Part shown: in pieces, positions 12,301 to 25,264 of the stretch | How the letters are laid out: every line of letters starts with the position of its first letter | Position numbering within the stretch: the stretch's first letter is position 1 | Assembly: GCF_031755915.1 (NCBI RefSeq) | Contig: NC_083385.1 | Location: 10,933,001 to 10,997,000 of the forward strand | Direction: 5' to 3' | DNA: 64,000 bases | Source: Ziziphus jujuba | Taxonomy: Eukaryota > Streptophyta > Magnoliopsida > Rosales > Rhamnaceae | Made by a program: the position numbers and the translations under genes | The notes under the pieces: generated by a model | What the model saw: only the letters and a program-made list of their open reading frames with translations | Database searches by the model: none | What the model was told of the DNA's origin: nothing

Positions 12301-13033
12301 TTTATCTTCTTCTTCCCAACCACTTTGGAACTGATGCTACTGGTTTTCATTCTCTTATGTGGCCGAGAACATTGTACGGAAAACTTCTCCCCTGCTTCAG
12401 AAACATCATTTTCGATGACCTCCTCCTTGGGTTTTTTGAGCTTATCCTTGTCAATGTGGGACTTGCTAAAATGTGCAGGATTGATGGGATAGTCTATCTC
12501 TGTAGCAGTCGCATCAAATATGATAACATGGAAGCGAGAATTGCCTTCGTATCTGAAAACTAGAAAGTGACCCTGCTCTAGAGAATAATAATTTGCAAAT
12601 TCTGGCCAACCCTTCTGTAACCAAACTTCTCCACCACATATTTCTGGTTCTATGTTCCATTCTACACCACTTGGAAGTTGCAGAATTACAGGGCTAGTTA
12701 ACGTTTCTCTATGTTTCCTCATAAACTTCTTTGGAATATGCTGCAGATCAATTTAAGATCAGGGGGAAAAAATGCCTAAAGTAACTAAAAACTAAAACAG
12801 AAAATACAATATGCTGGTCCAATTGTAAAATAGACAAGATTATTTGCCTCTAGATGCAGGGAAGAAGCACAAAGCCAAATGTACCAAGCATAAATAACAA
12901 AGTAGAAATGTAATGTTTGAAGGGAAGAAACAATAATTCTTACAATCTTCTTGTCTCGAAGTGTTTCATTAAGAACCACCTTGAAGAAATGAGTAGTAGT
13001 AGACGAAAACATTTGCCGCTGGGCATCATTCAT
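9394..13033 (-). CDS. REM-type B3 protein with five B3 domains (gene D)
   Basis: Ten exons in my model: 13033-12944, 12740-12186, 12010-11654, 11488-11200, 10931-10762, 10666-10402, 10313-10188, 10075-9950, 9848-9742, 9630-9394; 773 aa, all phases consistent. B3 domains lie at about residues 15-115, 195-305, 310-430, 462-570 and 677-773. Most are split by a phase-0 intron just before the IPxKF/IPNKF/IPASF strand. Exon 3 carries a whole B3 and then the start of the next, with a linker of only a few residues, as expected after domain duplication. The two 126 nt linker exons (10313-10188, 10075-9950) are near copies of each other. A possible linker exon near 11087 (DGKSATNPVS...) was left out because it has no good in-phase donor. 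Expected role: nuclear DNA-binding regulator. Five B3 domains is high for the family. The 5' flank holds an (AT)n tract at 13058-13084. Confidence 0.82.
9950..10313 (-). repeat. Tandem duplication of a linker exon in gene D
   Basis: Two units of roughly 240 bp. Each has a 126 nt exon encoding a DGN...SNPVKEE...NPKKRNRNQ linker with phase 1 at both ends, so either can be skipped or repeated without shifting the frame. Copy E has a single equivalent near 17920-18030. Confidence 0.85.
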
Positions 13034-13061
13034 CTTTGATTTTACAGAGCTTGGAGGTATA

Positions 13062-13093
<32 letters not shown>

Positions 13094-13862
13094 TCTGGGC
13101 TCAAGAGTTAAAGGAACATCCCCATTTAATTACCACAAGTTGTGGTCCTTGGGAAACAATTTCCAGTGATTTGCTCGGTCCTTAGGGAGTTGGGACTCGG
13201 GACTGCTTGGGACATGTCATATCACATGCATGTGGCTCTCCTCTGCTTTCCCAGCTTTTGAATTTTTTATGTTTTTACATCTCGATTCTCAATATGCAGT
13301 GATATCTCCTTGTCTTTTTCTTTTTTCTTTTTTCTTTTTTCAACCTTTTAGACAACGACCGCATGAGACTTTTTCTCTTTAACAAAAAAATATACATGAG
13401 AGGGTAATTTTTTTTTTTTTTTTGGTGCTAGAACATGAGAGGATAATTATTTGTTTGACCTACGAGACCTTTTATGTTTAGATCCAATTAGACATAAGTT
13501 TTGCTTTTGATTTTGTTTTTATTTCTTTAAAAAGGTTAACCTCATTTTGCCTTCAAAAATTAACCTCATCCCTATTCATATTTCAATTTTATTTAACCGG
13601 GGAAGAATAGGGATTCCCTGCAGGGAAGAATGGGGATTCCCCTGTGAGTGAGGAGACATGGTAGGGAAGGGATTCCTTGTTTCCATATTAAAAAATAATA
13701 ATAATAATGATAATAAATATATTTATTTTTTCAAAAAAAATATTTTAATAATATACTATATATTTTTAAAATGTATTCATATTTATTACTATAATTATAT
13801 TTAAGTATAAAAATATATAAATTATAAATATGAATATATATATATATATATGGAAATTCTGC
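13034..13862. other. Upstream region of gene D
   Basis: Likely promoter and 5' leader of D. The stretch 13090-13270 is similar to 19760-19880 upstream of copy E. From 13300 it becomes T-rich, then AT-rich with (AAT)n and (AT)n tracts. No gene seen. Confidence 0.6.
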
Positions 13863-13996
13863 ATGAGGACCGTAATATTAGTAATAGTTTTTTATAGTAT
13901 TAACGATGATTTTTTAAAAAATCGTCACCAATACTATGAAAAATTGTCACCAATACTGTAGTCTGTATAAGAATTATCCGCATCATAAACAGACTG
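13863..13996. mobile_element. Foldback MITE-like element, copy 1
   Basis: A stretch of about 130 bp with two halves that are imperfect reverse complements meeting at the TTTTTTAAAAAA centre near 13918. Each arm has a GTATTxxTGACxATTTTT-like repeat. It lies directly beside an (AT)n tract. A second copy with the same arms is at 32308-32452. No coding capacity; best read as a non-autonomous inverted-repeat element. Confidence 0.65.
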
Positions 13997-16590
13997 TATA
14001 TATATATATATTTTATTAATTATATTCATATATAAGGTGGATACGGAATAAGCACCCGTCCCCATCCTGACCTTGAGACCCAAGGTACAGGCTTTTGCCA
14101 ATATTTGCCTCAATTTCTTATTTAATTGCAAATTGCAGATAGAAGGGATAAATTGCCATTTCTAGTTTTAAAAGCTAAAAACACCTGTTGAAAATCATCT
14201 AAACATTTCTAAAATAATTTTAAAATTTTAAAATCTGCTTGTAACTTTTTAAAAATTCTATTAAACATGAACTTACTAAGGAAGGATGAAAAGAGCATAA
14301 AAACAGAAACATAAATTTTTTGGAATATGCATATTAGAAAGTGGCTCACCAAAGTTAAAAACTAAGTGTTCGTATGACTATGTTATAAAGTAAAATAGAT
14401 CTAATTATGTTAGTGGATCAAGAACAGGAACATCATTCTTTTATTGGTAATAATTATAAACATGATATTGATAAAGAACACCGTGTCTAAAGAATTAATT
14501 ATGTTATGTGTAGTTTTCATACACAATGGGCAAAGTTCATATTTATCTTAACGCCTAATGGGCAATTAAAAGTCTACATTTAATTGTTGGATAAAAGTTC
14601 TTAATGAAGGAAAAACTTAAACCATTGGAAGCCATATAAAATTTTTAACTTTAATATTATGTTTGGATTGAATGAAGGGGGAAAAAAGATAAGTTTAACG
14701 AAGGAAAAAGGAAAGAAAAAGAAAAGAAAGTATTTATTAATAATTGTTGTTTAAATGTTTAGTAAATAGACACCAAATTTTAATATTATGTTTGAATTGA
14801 GGGGAGAAAAAAAAGAAAAGTAGAGGATAAGTTTAATAAAGAAAAGACAAGAAAGGAAAAGAAAATAAAATATTTATTAATAATTGTTTTTTAGATTTTT
14901 TTTTTAAATTGTTGTTCGAATAATTAATAAATAGACATGAAAGGAAAGGAAAAAGAATGTATTTATGTATTTATAATTTTGTTGTTTAAAGAAAATGAAA
15001 GGGAAAAAAATAATTAATGTAATTCATTTTTTAAAATTACCTTATATACAAAATATTTCGATTAATTAACTTTTAATTAATAAGGATAATTTTAAAATAG
15101 TTAAAAGTTTTATTTAAATTATTTTCCTTTCTTTTCGTTCCCTATCAAATTTAGATAGAAATCTACATCTATTTATTAAAATAGGTATAATTTAATCCTT
15201 TCATTTTCTTCCATTTCATTCTTCATTATTTTCTTTATATTAATTCTAGCATTCCAAACAAAAGAATTGAACCTTTTCCTTTCTTCTTCTTCTTCTTTTT
15301 TTTTTTTTTTTCTCCCTATTTCATCAATATAAACATAGTATAAGTGATTAATAAATGTCAATAATGCATGAAGTAGGGTTATAAGCAAAATAATCAATAT
15401 CCTTCGTTTAACCTCTGTAAAGCTAAGTACACATCTCAGAAAAGATAAGACATAAATCCTAATGACCAACTCTTTTCACTTTTCTCTCTCTCTCTACCTT
15501 TCTTCTTTCTCCACAACCATTTCTTTTCTTTTTTATATAACATCATTCTTTAGTTGTATCATTTAAAGAAAGCTCATAAGGACGATAACTAACTAAAATG
15601 TCAAAGGGTGGACGATGGTAAGCTCACTGGCATCCCTCTAACGGTGTTTATTCATTTTTTCAGAGTTTCCCTGAAGAGCTTGGGAATATATATTCTATTA
15701 ATATAAAGTTGAAGAAATTTGAGCACCAATAAATTAAGCTCAATTCATACGTTACTATTTGTGGACTGTTAAGAATTAATTTAGCCTTTTTTGGTAAATA
15801 TAGTTGCATATCCATACATCATAACCGTACTTTTAAAGTTGGTAGACAAAAGTGATAGTCAAATTCTTCGACCCTTGTTTTATATTTTGAATGTTCCACA
15901 AACGTTCTGGATTCTTTCCATGATCTACTTTTGCAGTGGACCTAATGGGTGGGTTTCATCTATTCAATCCAAGTGGGCAGGATACTCAATATTTTTATAA
16001 TAAAAACTACACATTTAAATTTTATCTCTCTTGTATAAGTAGTAGTAATAATAATAATAATAATAATAAATAGATAAATCAAGTATCGTTTAATAACATG
16101 ATTAATTTTTGGTTTATGTTTTTATTTTTCTATACTTATTTATATGTAATGTTTGTATGTTAAGTATTGACTAATAGTAATCATAGTTTATTAAATATTA
16201 TAAATAACTAAAACCTTGAAAAAAAAATTATACAATTTGAAATTTATTCAATTTGTGTTTATGTTTTTTTCCCTTTTATCTTAATAACTAATTTAGATTG
16301 TTAATAAACTCTAACAATCAATAATTAACCTTTGGCATAAAGCAAAAAAGTTAAAAAAAAAAAAACCAATTATATTATCATTTAACGCCTAAAATTATAT
16401 AATATAAAATAAAAATCCTTTAGAATAAGGAGACTTGGGCTAATTTCCGCGTAAACAATCATGTTGGTCTCCCTCTCCCACAGAGAAAATCTTGCAATAC
16501 GAAGCGGGCCTATATACCCAAGAAAATAAAAATTAGAAAAAAAAAAAAAAGACAAATTTTCTACGCCATAAAACAAACAAAAAGTTAATC
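13997..16590. other. AT-rich intergenic region
   Basis: No gene seen. At about 14650-15010 there are three imperfect copies of a purine-rich unit of about 110-130 bp, each ending near TATTTATTAATAATTGTT or a variant. An (AAT)n tract lies near 16045-16070. Confidence 0.55.
14650..15010. repeat. Degenerate tandem repeat, about 110-130 bp unit
   Basis: Purine-rich blocks near 14660-14735, 14795-14885 and 14935-15005 are each followed by a similar AT-rich stretch (TATTTATTAATAATTG or a shorter form) and a TAGTAAATAGACA-like phrase in the first two. Imperfect; origin unknown. Confidence 0.5.
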
Positions 16591-16599
16591 ATCATTAAA

Positions 16600-16975
16600 T
16601 AAAAACTTAGAAGCACAATAGAAATTGAATAGATACATAAAAACATCATGCTGCATTCCAATTCCAATAACACTAATAATAATAATAAAATCCCTATATT
16701 CATATTTTTTTTTTTGGTAAAAAAAAAAATCCCTATATTCATAAGGTGAATTCAAAATATACATATGGCAGTTTTCAAGTAGCACAATAACAAATCTCTT
16801 TTTATCACCAAAAATTAAAAAAAAGAAAAAAGAATTCTCCTTTTAACTTTCCACAGCATATAATTAAAAAATAAAAAAATAAAAAAATAAGAAGAAGATG
16901 AAGAAGAAGAAGGAGCCCAGTTGTATGAAAACCCTTTTAATTATTAATTAGTACGTGTAATAGAAACTTATAGAA
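16600..16975 (-). pseudogene. Relic 3' end of an F/G-like B3 gene
   Basis: The stretch matches the 3' flanks of F (about 20290-20530) and G (about 23870-24090): all three have AACATCATGC(T/C)GCATTCCA followed by GGTGAATTC- or GGTGGATTC-AAAATAT. On the minus strand the last codons of a B3 exon (VSITRTN, stop) are still readable near 16954-16975. Similarity then stops, so only the last few codons and the 3' untranslated region of a further copy survive. Confidence 0.65.
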
Positions 16976-17349
16976 ATCCAAATTAATCAAATCCCTATAA
17001 TTAGATGACTAACAGTCAACGGTCAAAATTACATTAACAGTACATATTGATGACTGTACCTCAATGAGAAAATCTGAGCCAACTTTAAGACCTTTTTGAG
17101 TTATTGGGCTTTTACCCAAGAAAATTATGAAAATAAATATACACGTTACGAAACATCATGCTCGAATTAAGGTGAAAAGTCCACCATTAAATCATTGATA
17201 CAAAACGTGAATATGAAATTAATCTACCAGTACCACAAAAAGAAATTTCTAGCTAGCTAGACTTATTGCTTATCCTTAATTCTTTAGACAGTTAAATAAA
17301 AATAAAAAAAGGAAAAGACCAAAGAGACTAGACTCCCAAAATGATCAAA

Positions 17350-19720
17350 ATTTATAATGCTCTTGTAGTATAGAAAAATTGAAGACGAGTGGGTTGTCTT
17401 CAACTTTCTCAAACCTGCAAACGTCTCCGACTCTCACGCAGTCGTCCCTCGCAAATACACTCCATCCTTTCGACAAAACTAATCTGCCTCCACTAATTAT
17501 CAACCTCAATTCCCAACATTATCTCTCCCCCACCATCAGCTTCATATTTTGGGTCCTCTTTTCTAAATAACTCCTTTCAGTACTCACTGGTATAGCCTGC
17601 AACCAAACACAGCATTACAACCTCTCAATGTTTGTCTCCAATATATTACTTATTAATTTCGTTGATCTTTTTACAAAACCCATTTGTAAACATGGTAGAA
17701 ATATTACCACAGTTCCATGGTCAAAATGATATGCTTGCTCCACACGTCAAACGAGGGATCTTCACTGCCAATATCTACTTCTGAAGATGAAGGCCTTCCA
17801 CCACTGCTTTTCTCTTCACAAAATCAACACAAATTATAAGGATCATATGTCAGTAATAATATATCGTTAATTTTGATCATATACATATAATGAGGATTTT
17901 GATCTTGATCCTTATCACTTTGTTTACCAGTAGGTTGAACTTGGTTTCTATTCCTTTTTTTAGGATTCTGATATTCTTTCTTCACAATCTGGTTCCCAAT
18001 TGAAACATTGCAATCTGATCACCATTTGATAACACCAAGTTAGTCCTTATGTACTCACCTTGTATACTAAATACAAAAGGTTGTTTTCTGAAGCTAATTC
18101 TCTCTAACTTAACCAAGGGCAGTTAGCCAGAATGTCGGACGAATGAAACTTGAAAATGTGAAATGTCATTCTCGCTGGTAATCAGCTTGAAGATGCAAAT
18201 GTCGCTTACTTCCAACTTATTGTGACGTGCGAACACTTTCCAGTCACAGTCATTTAATGTTCCAATCCTCTTTGCTGCTTTGTACCGGACAGACCAACAT
18301 CTGCCATTTGGAACCCGAAGGTTGAAATCAGCTTCTCTCTTATTTATATGCCACGGCACCAACTTGTTTGGTATGTTCTAAAACAAAACCAAAGGAACAG
18401 AATATTACAGCTCAAGTAAAACATCGATAAATGACAATTTTCAAATATGAGTTTAGAAAATTTACCATTGCCATGGATATATAATGGTTGCATTACTTTT
18501 GAGAAGAAACGATTTTCGGACTTAAAACCGCTAACAGCTCTTGCATTAGCTCTTCTATCTCTTTCACTGCCAATAATATTTTGTTTCCCCTTAATGATAT
18601 TGGTTGCGTTGCTCTTCGCATGTAACTCTCCTGCATTAAATCAACAAAGGGTCATGTTCCTAGGAATTATATAATTGAAGCATATACAAATATAATAATT
18701 GATCCTCATCATGACTTATGGTCCACTTGAACCATGCAGGCAGATCCAATTTTGCCATCTGAAACACAACTTCTTAAAACACAAATACTCATGGATATAT
18801 ATTCATTATTATACTGTAAAATAAAGTAACATTTTAGCAAATTGTATAACGTCTCACTAAACAGGGGAGATGTGATCATGGCGTCGGATGATAGAAACTC
18901 GAAAATCTGAAATGTCATTTCCACTAGTGATTAGCTCGAAGATACAAACATCAATTACTTCCAAATTATTGTCGCGTGCAAATGCATTCCAACCACCTCT
19001 ATCACTTATTTCAGTAATTTCTTGTCCACTATCAGATTTGATCCTGGTTTTATACCGAACAGACCAAGTTCTACCTTCAGAAATCCAAAGGGTAAAAACA
19101 CCTTCCTTCTTATTTGTGTATCTCTTAGCAAACTTCTTGGGTATAAACTGAACAAAAAATAAAATAAAATAAAATAAAAAATAAGAACTAGTTTAGTAAA
19201 ATAGAGGCCTAAGCAAACATAATATGCTCCAAGACCATCAATAACTTTAGTTTTCCTAACATATAAAATACATTTTTCACAAATACATGCTAGCTTAAAG
19301 CTTACCAAATCACGATATCCCTTAAATACATATGATGGTTGCATTCACCATCGAGAAGAAAGACTTACAGATTTAAAACCGCAAACAGCTATTTCAACAG
19401 CTCCAGCTTTTTCAATGGAAGACAAGAAATGCTGTTTCTTCTTCCCAACCACTTTGGAATTGGGGCTACTGGTTTTCATTCTCTTATGTGGCCGAAGACA
19501 TTGTAAGGAAGACTTCTCCCCTATATCAGAAACATCATTTTTCCTTAGGTTGTTGGAGCTTATCCTTGTCAATGTCAGACTTGCTAAAATGAACAGGACT
19601 GATGGGATAGTCCATCTCTGTAGCAGTCGCATCAAATATGATAACATGGAAGCAAGAATTGCCTTCATATCTGAAGACATGAGTAGTAGTAGACGAAAAC
19701 ATTCGCTGGGTATCAGTCAT
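17350..19720 (-). pseudogene. Decayed D-like REM B3 gene (copy E)
   Basis: Exon by exon it follows gene D but has many lesions. Most of the first B3 domain and intron 1 are deleted: the start MTDTQRMFSSTTTH (19720) is fused straight to VFRYEGNSCFHV. About 11 bases are lost near 19545, giving an early stop. The D-B3-4 equivalent (18380-18117, IPNKLVPWHINKREADFN) ends in a stop where D has CAA for Gln (HSGQ). One base is lost in the half-exon near 17750, and the last B3 exon has a TAA after LMVGER. D's extra B3 (exon 3) and second linker exon have no counterpart here. Flanks on both sides match those of D, so E and D arose from one segmental duplication. Confidence 0.88.
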
Positions 19721-20025
19721 CTTTGAAGTTACAGAGGTTGGACTTGGAGGTTTTTTCAATCTCTATCCGGCCTCGAGAGTTAAGAAGCACCCCATTCAAC
19801 TACCACAAGTTAGGGAGTTGCGGGAGTCTTGGGAACGGGACATGTCATGCATTCATGTAGCTCTTCAGCTTCCCAGCTCTTGAAATTCCAATTTTTCAAC
19901 CTTTTGTATAGCACTTCTCGATTCTCCATATGTATTAATATCGATAGAAATCAAACCTCTTTTTAACCTTTTTGTTTACAACTGCAAGAGAATTTTTTAT
20001 TTTAATTTTCTTTTTTTTATTTAAG

Positions 20026-20065
<40 letters not shown>

Positions 20066-20501
20066 AAGTATATCATATACTTAACATACTTAACCTATGA
20101 GACCTTCTTATGGTTAGGATGGGATGACCAAATAATCGACGGTCATAATTTCAACAGACCAACATCAAGAAAAGATAAAAAAATTTAGGACAGTGGGTTG
20201 AGAACAAGTAAACTGGCTAGGCCTGCCTCAACAGTTCAGGAGGCCAACACCTGGCCCCAACCCAGAAAAAATAAAAATCTAAAAATAGTTCCGTAACCAT
20301 GTAAGTGAAAACATCATGCCGCATTCCAATTCCCATGTCAACAATAATAAAAAAAATCCCATAGATACATGGTGGATTCAAAATATACATACAGCATTTT
20401 TCTAAGTAGCACAAAAAGTTCTCTTTTTCTTTTTACTTTCCAGAGCATATATTTAAAGAAGAGATGTTATAGAGTCCCAGTTGCATGAAAACCTTTTTTG
20501 A
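19721..20501. other. Intergenic, between E and F
   Basis: Duplicated upstream region of E (19740-19880, compare 13070-13260), an A-run of over 30 bases at about 20029-20064, and the 3' flank of F from about 20280. No gene seen. Confidence 0.6.
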
Positions 20502-22619
20502 TTAATTGGTACGTGTAATGGAAACTTGCAGCACAACTGGCTTCCTCTGAATTATCTGAAAGCAGCAAACATCTCCGGCACGAAGACGATTATCCTTTGC
20601 AAATACAATCCATCCTCCTGACAAAAAATATTTGGTCCCATCGTTTATCAACTTCACATGCCACCTTTTCTTTCCCACCTTAAGCTCCAACTCTTGCCGC
20701 CTCTTCTTTTTAAACATTGTCCGAGCAAAACCACAAGGTATAGACTGCACACCCAATAAAATTAATGACCACAGCAACGTCAAAAATACATTAATTAGTC
20801 TCTATGATATATATATGTATATATATATATAAGATTACCAAATGTGAGCAACGAAAAGAAGATATAGGCAACAACAATTGGAAAGAGGGATATTTGGAAG
20901 CTGATCCTTCTGAAAATATTGAAGGTCTTTCACTATTCTTCTCTTCAAACTTGCCTGTGCCATGCATTCAATCAACAAATTAGTTAATGATCATCATCCA
21001 CTAACCTGGGAGTACATATAATACATTCATATATACCTTAAAAAGAAAACTAACATTTTTAGCAAATTAATTCTTTGATAATCTCTCACACTGACCTGGA
21101 GTGATATGGTCAGCATGTCGGACTATGGAAACTTGAAAATGTAAAATTTTATTTCCACTAGCGATTAGCTCGAAAATACAAACATCACCTACTTCCAAAT
21201 TATTGTCGCCTGCGAATGCTTTCCAACCACGATTAACTATTTCAGTACGTTCACTTTTATTATTCAAACTGATCTTGGTTTTGTAGCGAATAGGCCAACA
21301 TCTATCATCTGAAATCCGAAGGGTGAGCTCACCTTCATTTTTAGTCATGTATCTCTCAGCGAACTTCCTGGGTATTATCTGATAATAAAACAAAGTGTTA
21401 AATAACAATACTAATTTCTATACATGCTCCAGGACCATCAATAATGAAGTGTTCCTGCAATATATAATATATTTTCTGCCAGTTACGTTATCTTCAAAAT
21501 CAAGGCTTACCACATTATTAAGACCACTGATCACATATGATGGCTGCATTACTACCAAGAAGAAAGGGTTTTCAGATTTAAACCCGCTAACAGCTCTTCC
21601 AATAGCTTTATCTCTTTCACTGTTAGACAAACGTTGTTTCCTACCAATCACGTTGGATTTCGGCTTGCTCAAATGGGTAGAATACGTTTTATTGATGGTT
21701 CTCATTCTCTTCTGAGGCCAAGAATATTGGAAAGAAGACTCATCCCCTGTCTTAGGAAACAGAGAATCATCATATTCCATTTCCTCCCTCTTGGGTTCGA
21801 TGACCTTATCCTTGCCAACGTTGGACTTCTTGTCAAACTGTGTGGGATCAATGGGATACTCGATCTCCACAGCAGTATTATCAAATATAATAACATGGAA
21901 GTTAGAATTCCCTTCGTATCTGAACACCAAAAAATGGCCCTGCTCTATCGAATAGTGTTTTGCAAATTCCAGCCAACCCTTCACTAACCGAACTTCACCA
22001 CCACATTTTTCCAATTCTATTTGCCATTCTAGACCACATGGAAGTCGCAGAGTAATAGGGCTAGTGAGGGTTTCTCCATATTTCCTCACAAATTTTCTTG
22101 GAATACGCTGTGGATCAATTTTTTTATTTATTTATTTATTTTTTTTAGGCAAATAAAACAAAACAGAAAACAGAAATTTCAGTCCAAGAAGCTGATAATA
22201 AAAATACACTACACTTATTCTGATCAAATTAGATTATTATCAACTAAAAAAGTACTATATGAACATAAAAGATGCACCAAGAGCGTAAATAGAGTCGCTA
22301 AAAAGGCAGAAAACCGAAGAAGAAAGTAGCAAGGGTGGTGGATATGGCCATCAGCTTTCAGTTTCAAATGCTAATTAAATGCGGCGATGGGTGTAGATAG
22401 AGTTGTTGTTTGCTCGTTAGAATTACCAAACACATACCCCAAAAAACAAAAAAACAAAAAAGGAGGAGCACTGAATAGTGCTTGTGTGAATCTACTTAAG
22501 ATTAAGAGAAAGAAAGAAACAGAGATGCTTACAATCTTTTTTTGTCGAAGGGTGTCTTCGCTAACCACCTTGAAAAAACGGCGAGTAATAGACGAAAGCA
22601 TTTGCTGAGCATCAGTCAT
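20502..22619 (-). CDS. REM-type B3 protein with three B3 domains (gene F)
   Basis: Five exons, 22619-22533, 22107-21511, 21378-21096, 20954-20839 and 20744-20502, give 441 aa with clean GT-AG sites and phases. B3-1 is at about residues 15-115 (RRFFKVVSEDTLRQKKI then RIPRKFVRKYG), B3-2 at about 205-310 (NPFFLVVMQPSYV then IIPRKFAERYMTKNEG), B3-3 at about 345-441 (SIPCGFARTMFKKKRR ... QVSITRTN). Linker 1 is hydrophilic with KRMR and GRKQR basic clusters. Nuclear DNA-binding role expected from the family; targets not inferable. It is the intact partner of decayed copy G, and comparison with G confirms the exon borders. Confidence 0.88.
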
Positions 22620-24068
22620 CTTTGAAACTTACAGAGCTTGAAGGGAGTTTCAATGGAGGTTTTTGGTAACGTTGGTCTTTATTAATTCTCAGCTCAATAA
22701 TGGTTGGTGTTGGAAGCGATGGTGGCTAGCTCAGACAAATTGGTAGTAAGACACAAAATGAGAATGTAGGATGAAGCTTCAAGCTCTTCTACGGAACTGA
22801 AAGAGAAATTTATACATACTTTTGGTTTTTGCTGCAGTATAGAAAGAGTAGATGTAATACTTTCGGGAGTTCTGACATGGAAAATATTTGATTGACTGCC
22901 AGGGGTCAGAGGCTCTTCGATCTCCGACCTTTCAACACTTTTTCATCGTTTTTCTATCGGCTACTTTTCAACTTCTTTTTTAGCTCTATAGGGTAGGTGT
23001 ACATGCAATGGGACAAATTATACCAATTTTTGAAAGTACGTCAATTACCATATATATATATATATATATATAGATAGATATTGAATGACTATTTACCTTT
23101 TTTTTCCTTTGTCCCAATAGAACTTGCTACATGATATATGATCGAAATTTTGTCATTGATAAGTAGAAATCCAGTTATTCACTAAAAAAAAAGCAGAAAT
23201 CCAGTTTAATTCTAAGTCAAAAAAAAAGAAAAAAAAAAAAGAAAGAGGAAAATAGAAATCCAGTTTGCAATGTGGATTGCTTGTGACGGCAGGGTATCTT
23301 TTTGGCCACGTACTCAATGATTACTATTTTTTGGTAATGTACTCGATGACTACTTTCTCAGCTGCCTCTTGGAACATGCGAAGCTTATAAACAACACTGT
23401 TTTATTTTATTGGAATTTTCCCCCTTCTAACTTCTGGCACAAATATATAATTTCTTTTTGAATAAAAATTAATAATTATGTGACAATAGAAATTTATTTT
23501 ATATTAGTGGGGTGAAGGGTCAACAAGGGATAGACAAATATTATTCGTTTAACATAGCACAAAAATCAGACCATCCAAAAAAGCATCCATGAAACTGAAT
23601 GCCTTCTATTCAATTTCTACTTTTTGAATATGTGTTGCATTTATCTGATTTTTTTTTCCTTTTAATTGTATTTAAAATTTTGAATAATAACTAAAGATCA
23701 GTACATATGCCATGTGAAAAGTTGATATAAGAATGTAAATCTACAGCTAGAGAATATCGAATTCCAATGTTGGTGTTAAATTTTTTTTTTTTTCACCCCA
23801 TAAAAACAACCAAAAAATCATCATTAATAAAGACATAAAAACAACCATAAAAAAATAAATAAAATGAAATTAATTAGATATATAAAAACATCATGCTGCA
23901 TTCCAATTCCCATAATTACAATAATAATAAAAAATAAAAAAATCCCCATAGATATAAGGTGAATTCAAAATATGCGCAAACAACTTCTCATTTTAACTTT
24001 CAGAGCACTTCAACAAAGAAAGAGAAGAAAGATGCCCCTCCCTTGCAATGAAAACCATTTTTAATAAA
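22620..24068. other. Upstream region of F and 3' flank of G
   Basis: The stretch 22640-22990 resembles 30700-31150 upstream of G, so the promoter was duplicated with the gene. An (AT)n tract lies at about 23050-23072. From 23880 it matches the F-type 3' flank. No gene seen. Confidence 0.6.
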
Positions 24069-25083
24069 TTAATTAGTGCGTGTAATAGAAACTTGCAGCA
24101 CAACTGGCTTCCTCTGAACCATCTGAAAGCTGCACACATCTCCAACACGCAGTAGATTATCCTTCGCAAATTCAATCCAACCTCCCGACAAAATATATTT
24201 GGCACCATTCTTTAACAGCTTCACATTCCACCTTTTCTTTCCCAACTTAAGTTCCACCTCTTGCCTCTTCTTTCCAAGCATACTCCGCGCAAAACTAGCC
24301 GGTATAGACTGCATAAACCAATGAATTTAACTACCACAATAACCTCAAAAATGCATTAATTAATTAGTCTCTAACTATATATAGTTGTTACAAATTAAAA
24401 ACCATCGAAATCAAAATATAATATGTATTACAATATTACCAAACGTGACTTATGCAAGGAAGATATACGCCACAACACTTGGGAAGAAGGATATTTGGAA
24501 GCTGATCCTCCTCAAGATATTAATGGAGGAGGCCTTTTACTACCCCTTTCCAACTCCATTTCCACCACTACTATCCTTATCTTCAAACTTTTAGCCTGTG
24601 CATTCATTCAATCAACAAATTAATTAAGGATCAGCATCCACCACCTGGAAGAGATACATATATACCTTAAAAAAAAACTAACATTTTATTAAATTAATTC
24701 TACAATAATCTCTCACTGACCTGGAGTGATTTGGTAAGCATGTCGGACTATGGAAACTTGAAAATGTGAAATTTTATTTCTACTTGCGATTAGCTCGAAA
24801 ATACATACATCAACTTCTTCCAAATTATTGTCGCCTGCAAATGCTTTCCAACCACGATTCATTATTTCAGTACTTTCACTTCCACAATCCGATCTGATTT
24901 TGGTTTTGTACTGGATAGGCCAACATCTACCATCTGAAAATGCCGAGGGCGAGTTCACCTCCTTTTTCATTCATGTATCTCTCAGCAAACTTCTTGGGTA
25001 TTCTCTGAAGATAAAACAAAAGGGTCAAAAAGGAAAAAAAAAAAAATATATATATATATATATATATTTCTATATATGCTCAA

Positions 25084-25261
25084 TGATAGACTAGTGTAAC
25101 CACTCTGTTGGTATTATGTATCCCTATCTATTCCTTGTTTCTAGGATTAGTTGTTTTTGTATAGCTTATCTGTTGTAACAATACTCTCTTGCAATCTATA
25201 TACATACGTGCTGGTTTTACATAATAAATAAGCTTGTCTGCAAATATCTATTTGTGTTATA
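25084..25261 (+). repeat. 5' LTR of the copia element
   Basis: 178 bp, identical in length to the 3' copy at 29621-29798, followed directly by the primer binding site. Confidence 0.93.
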
Positions 25262-25264
25262 TGG

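Noticed and set aside
17379..17570. Plus-strand frame at the end of copy E
   Set aside because: Antisense of a decayed B3 exon; gene D has the same shadow at 9410-9604.
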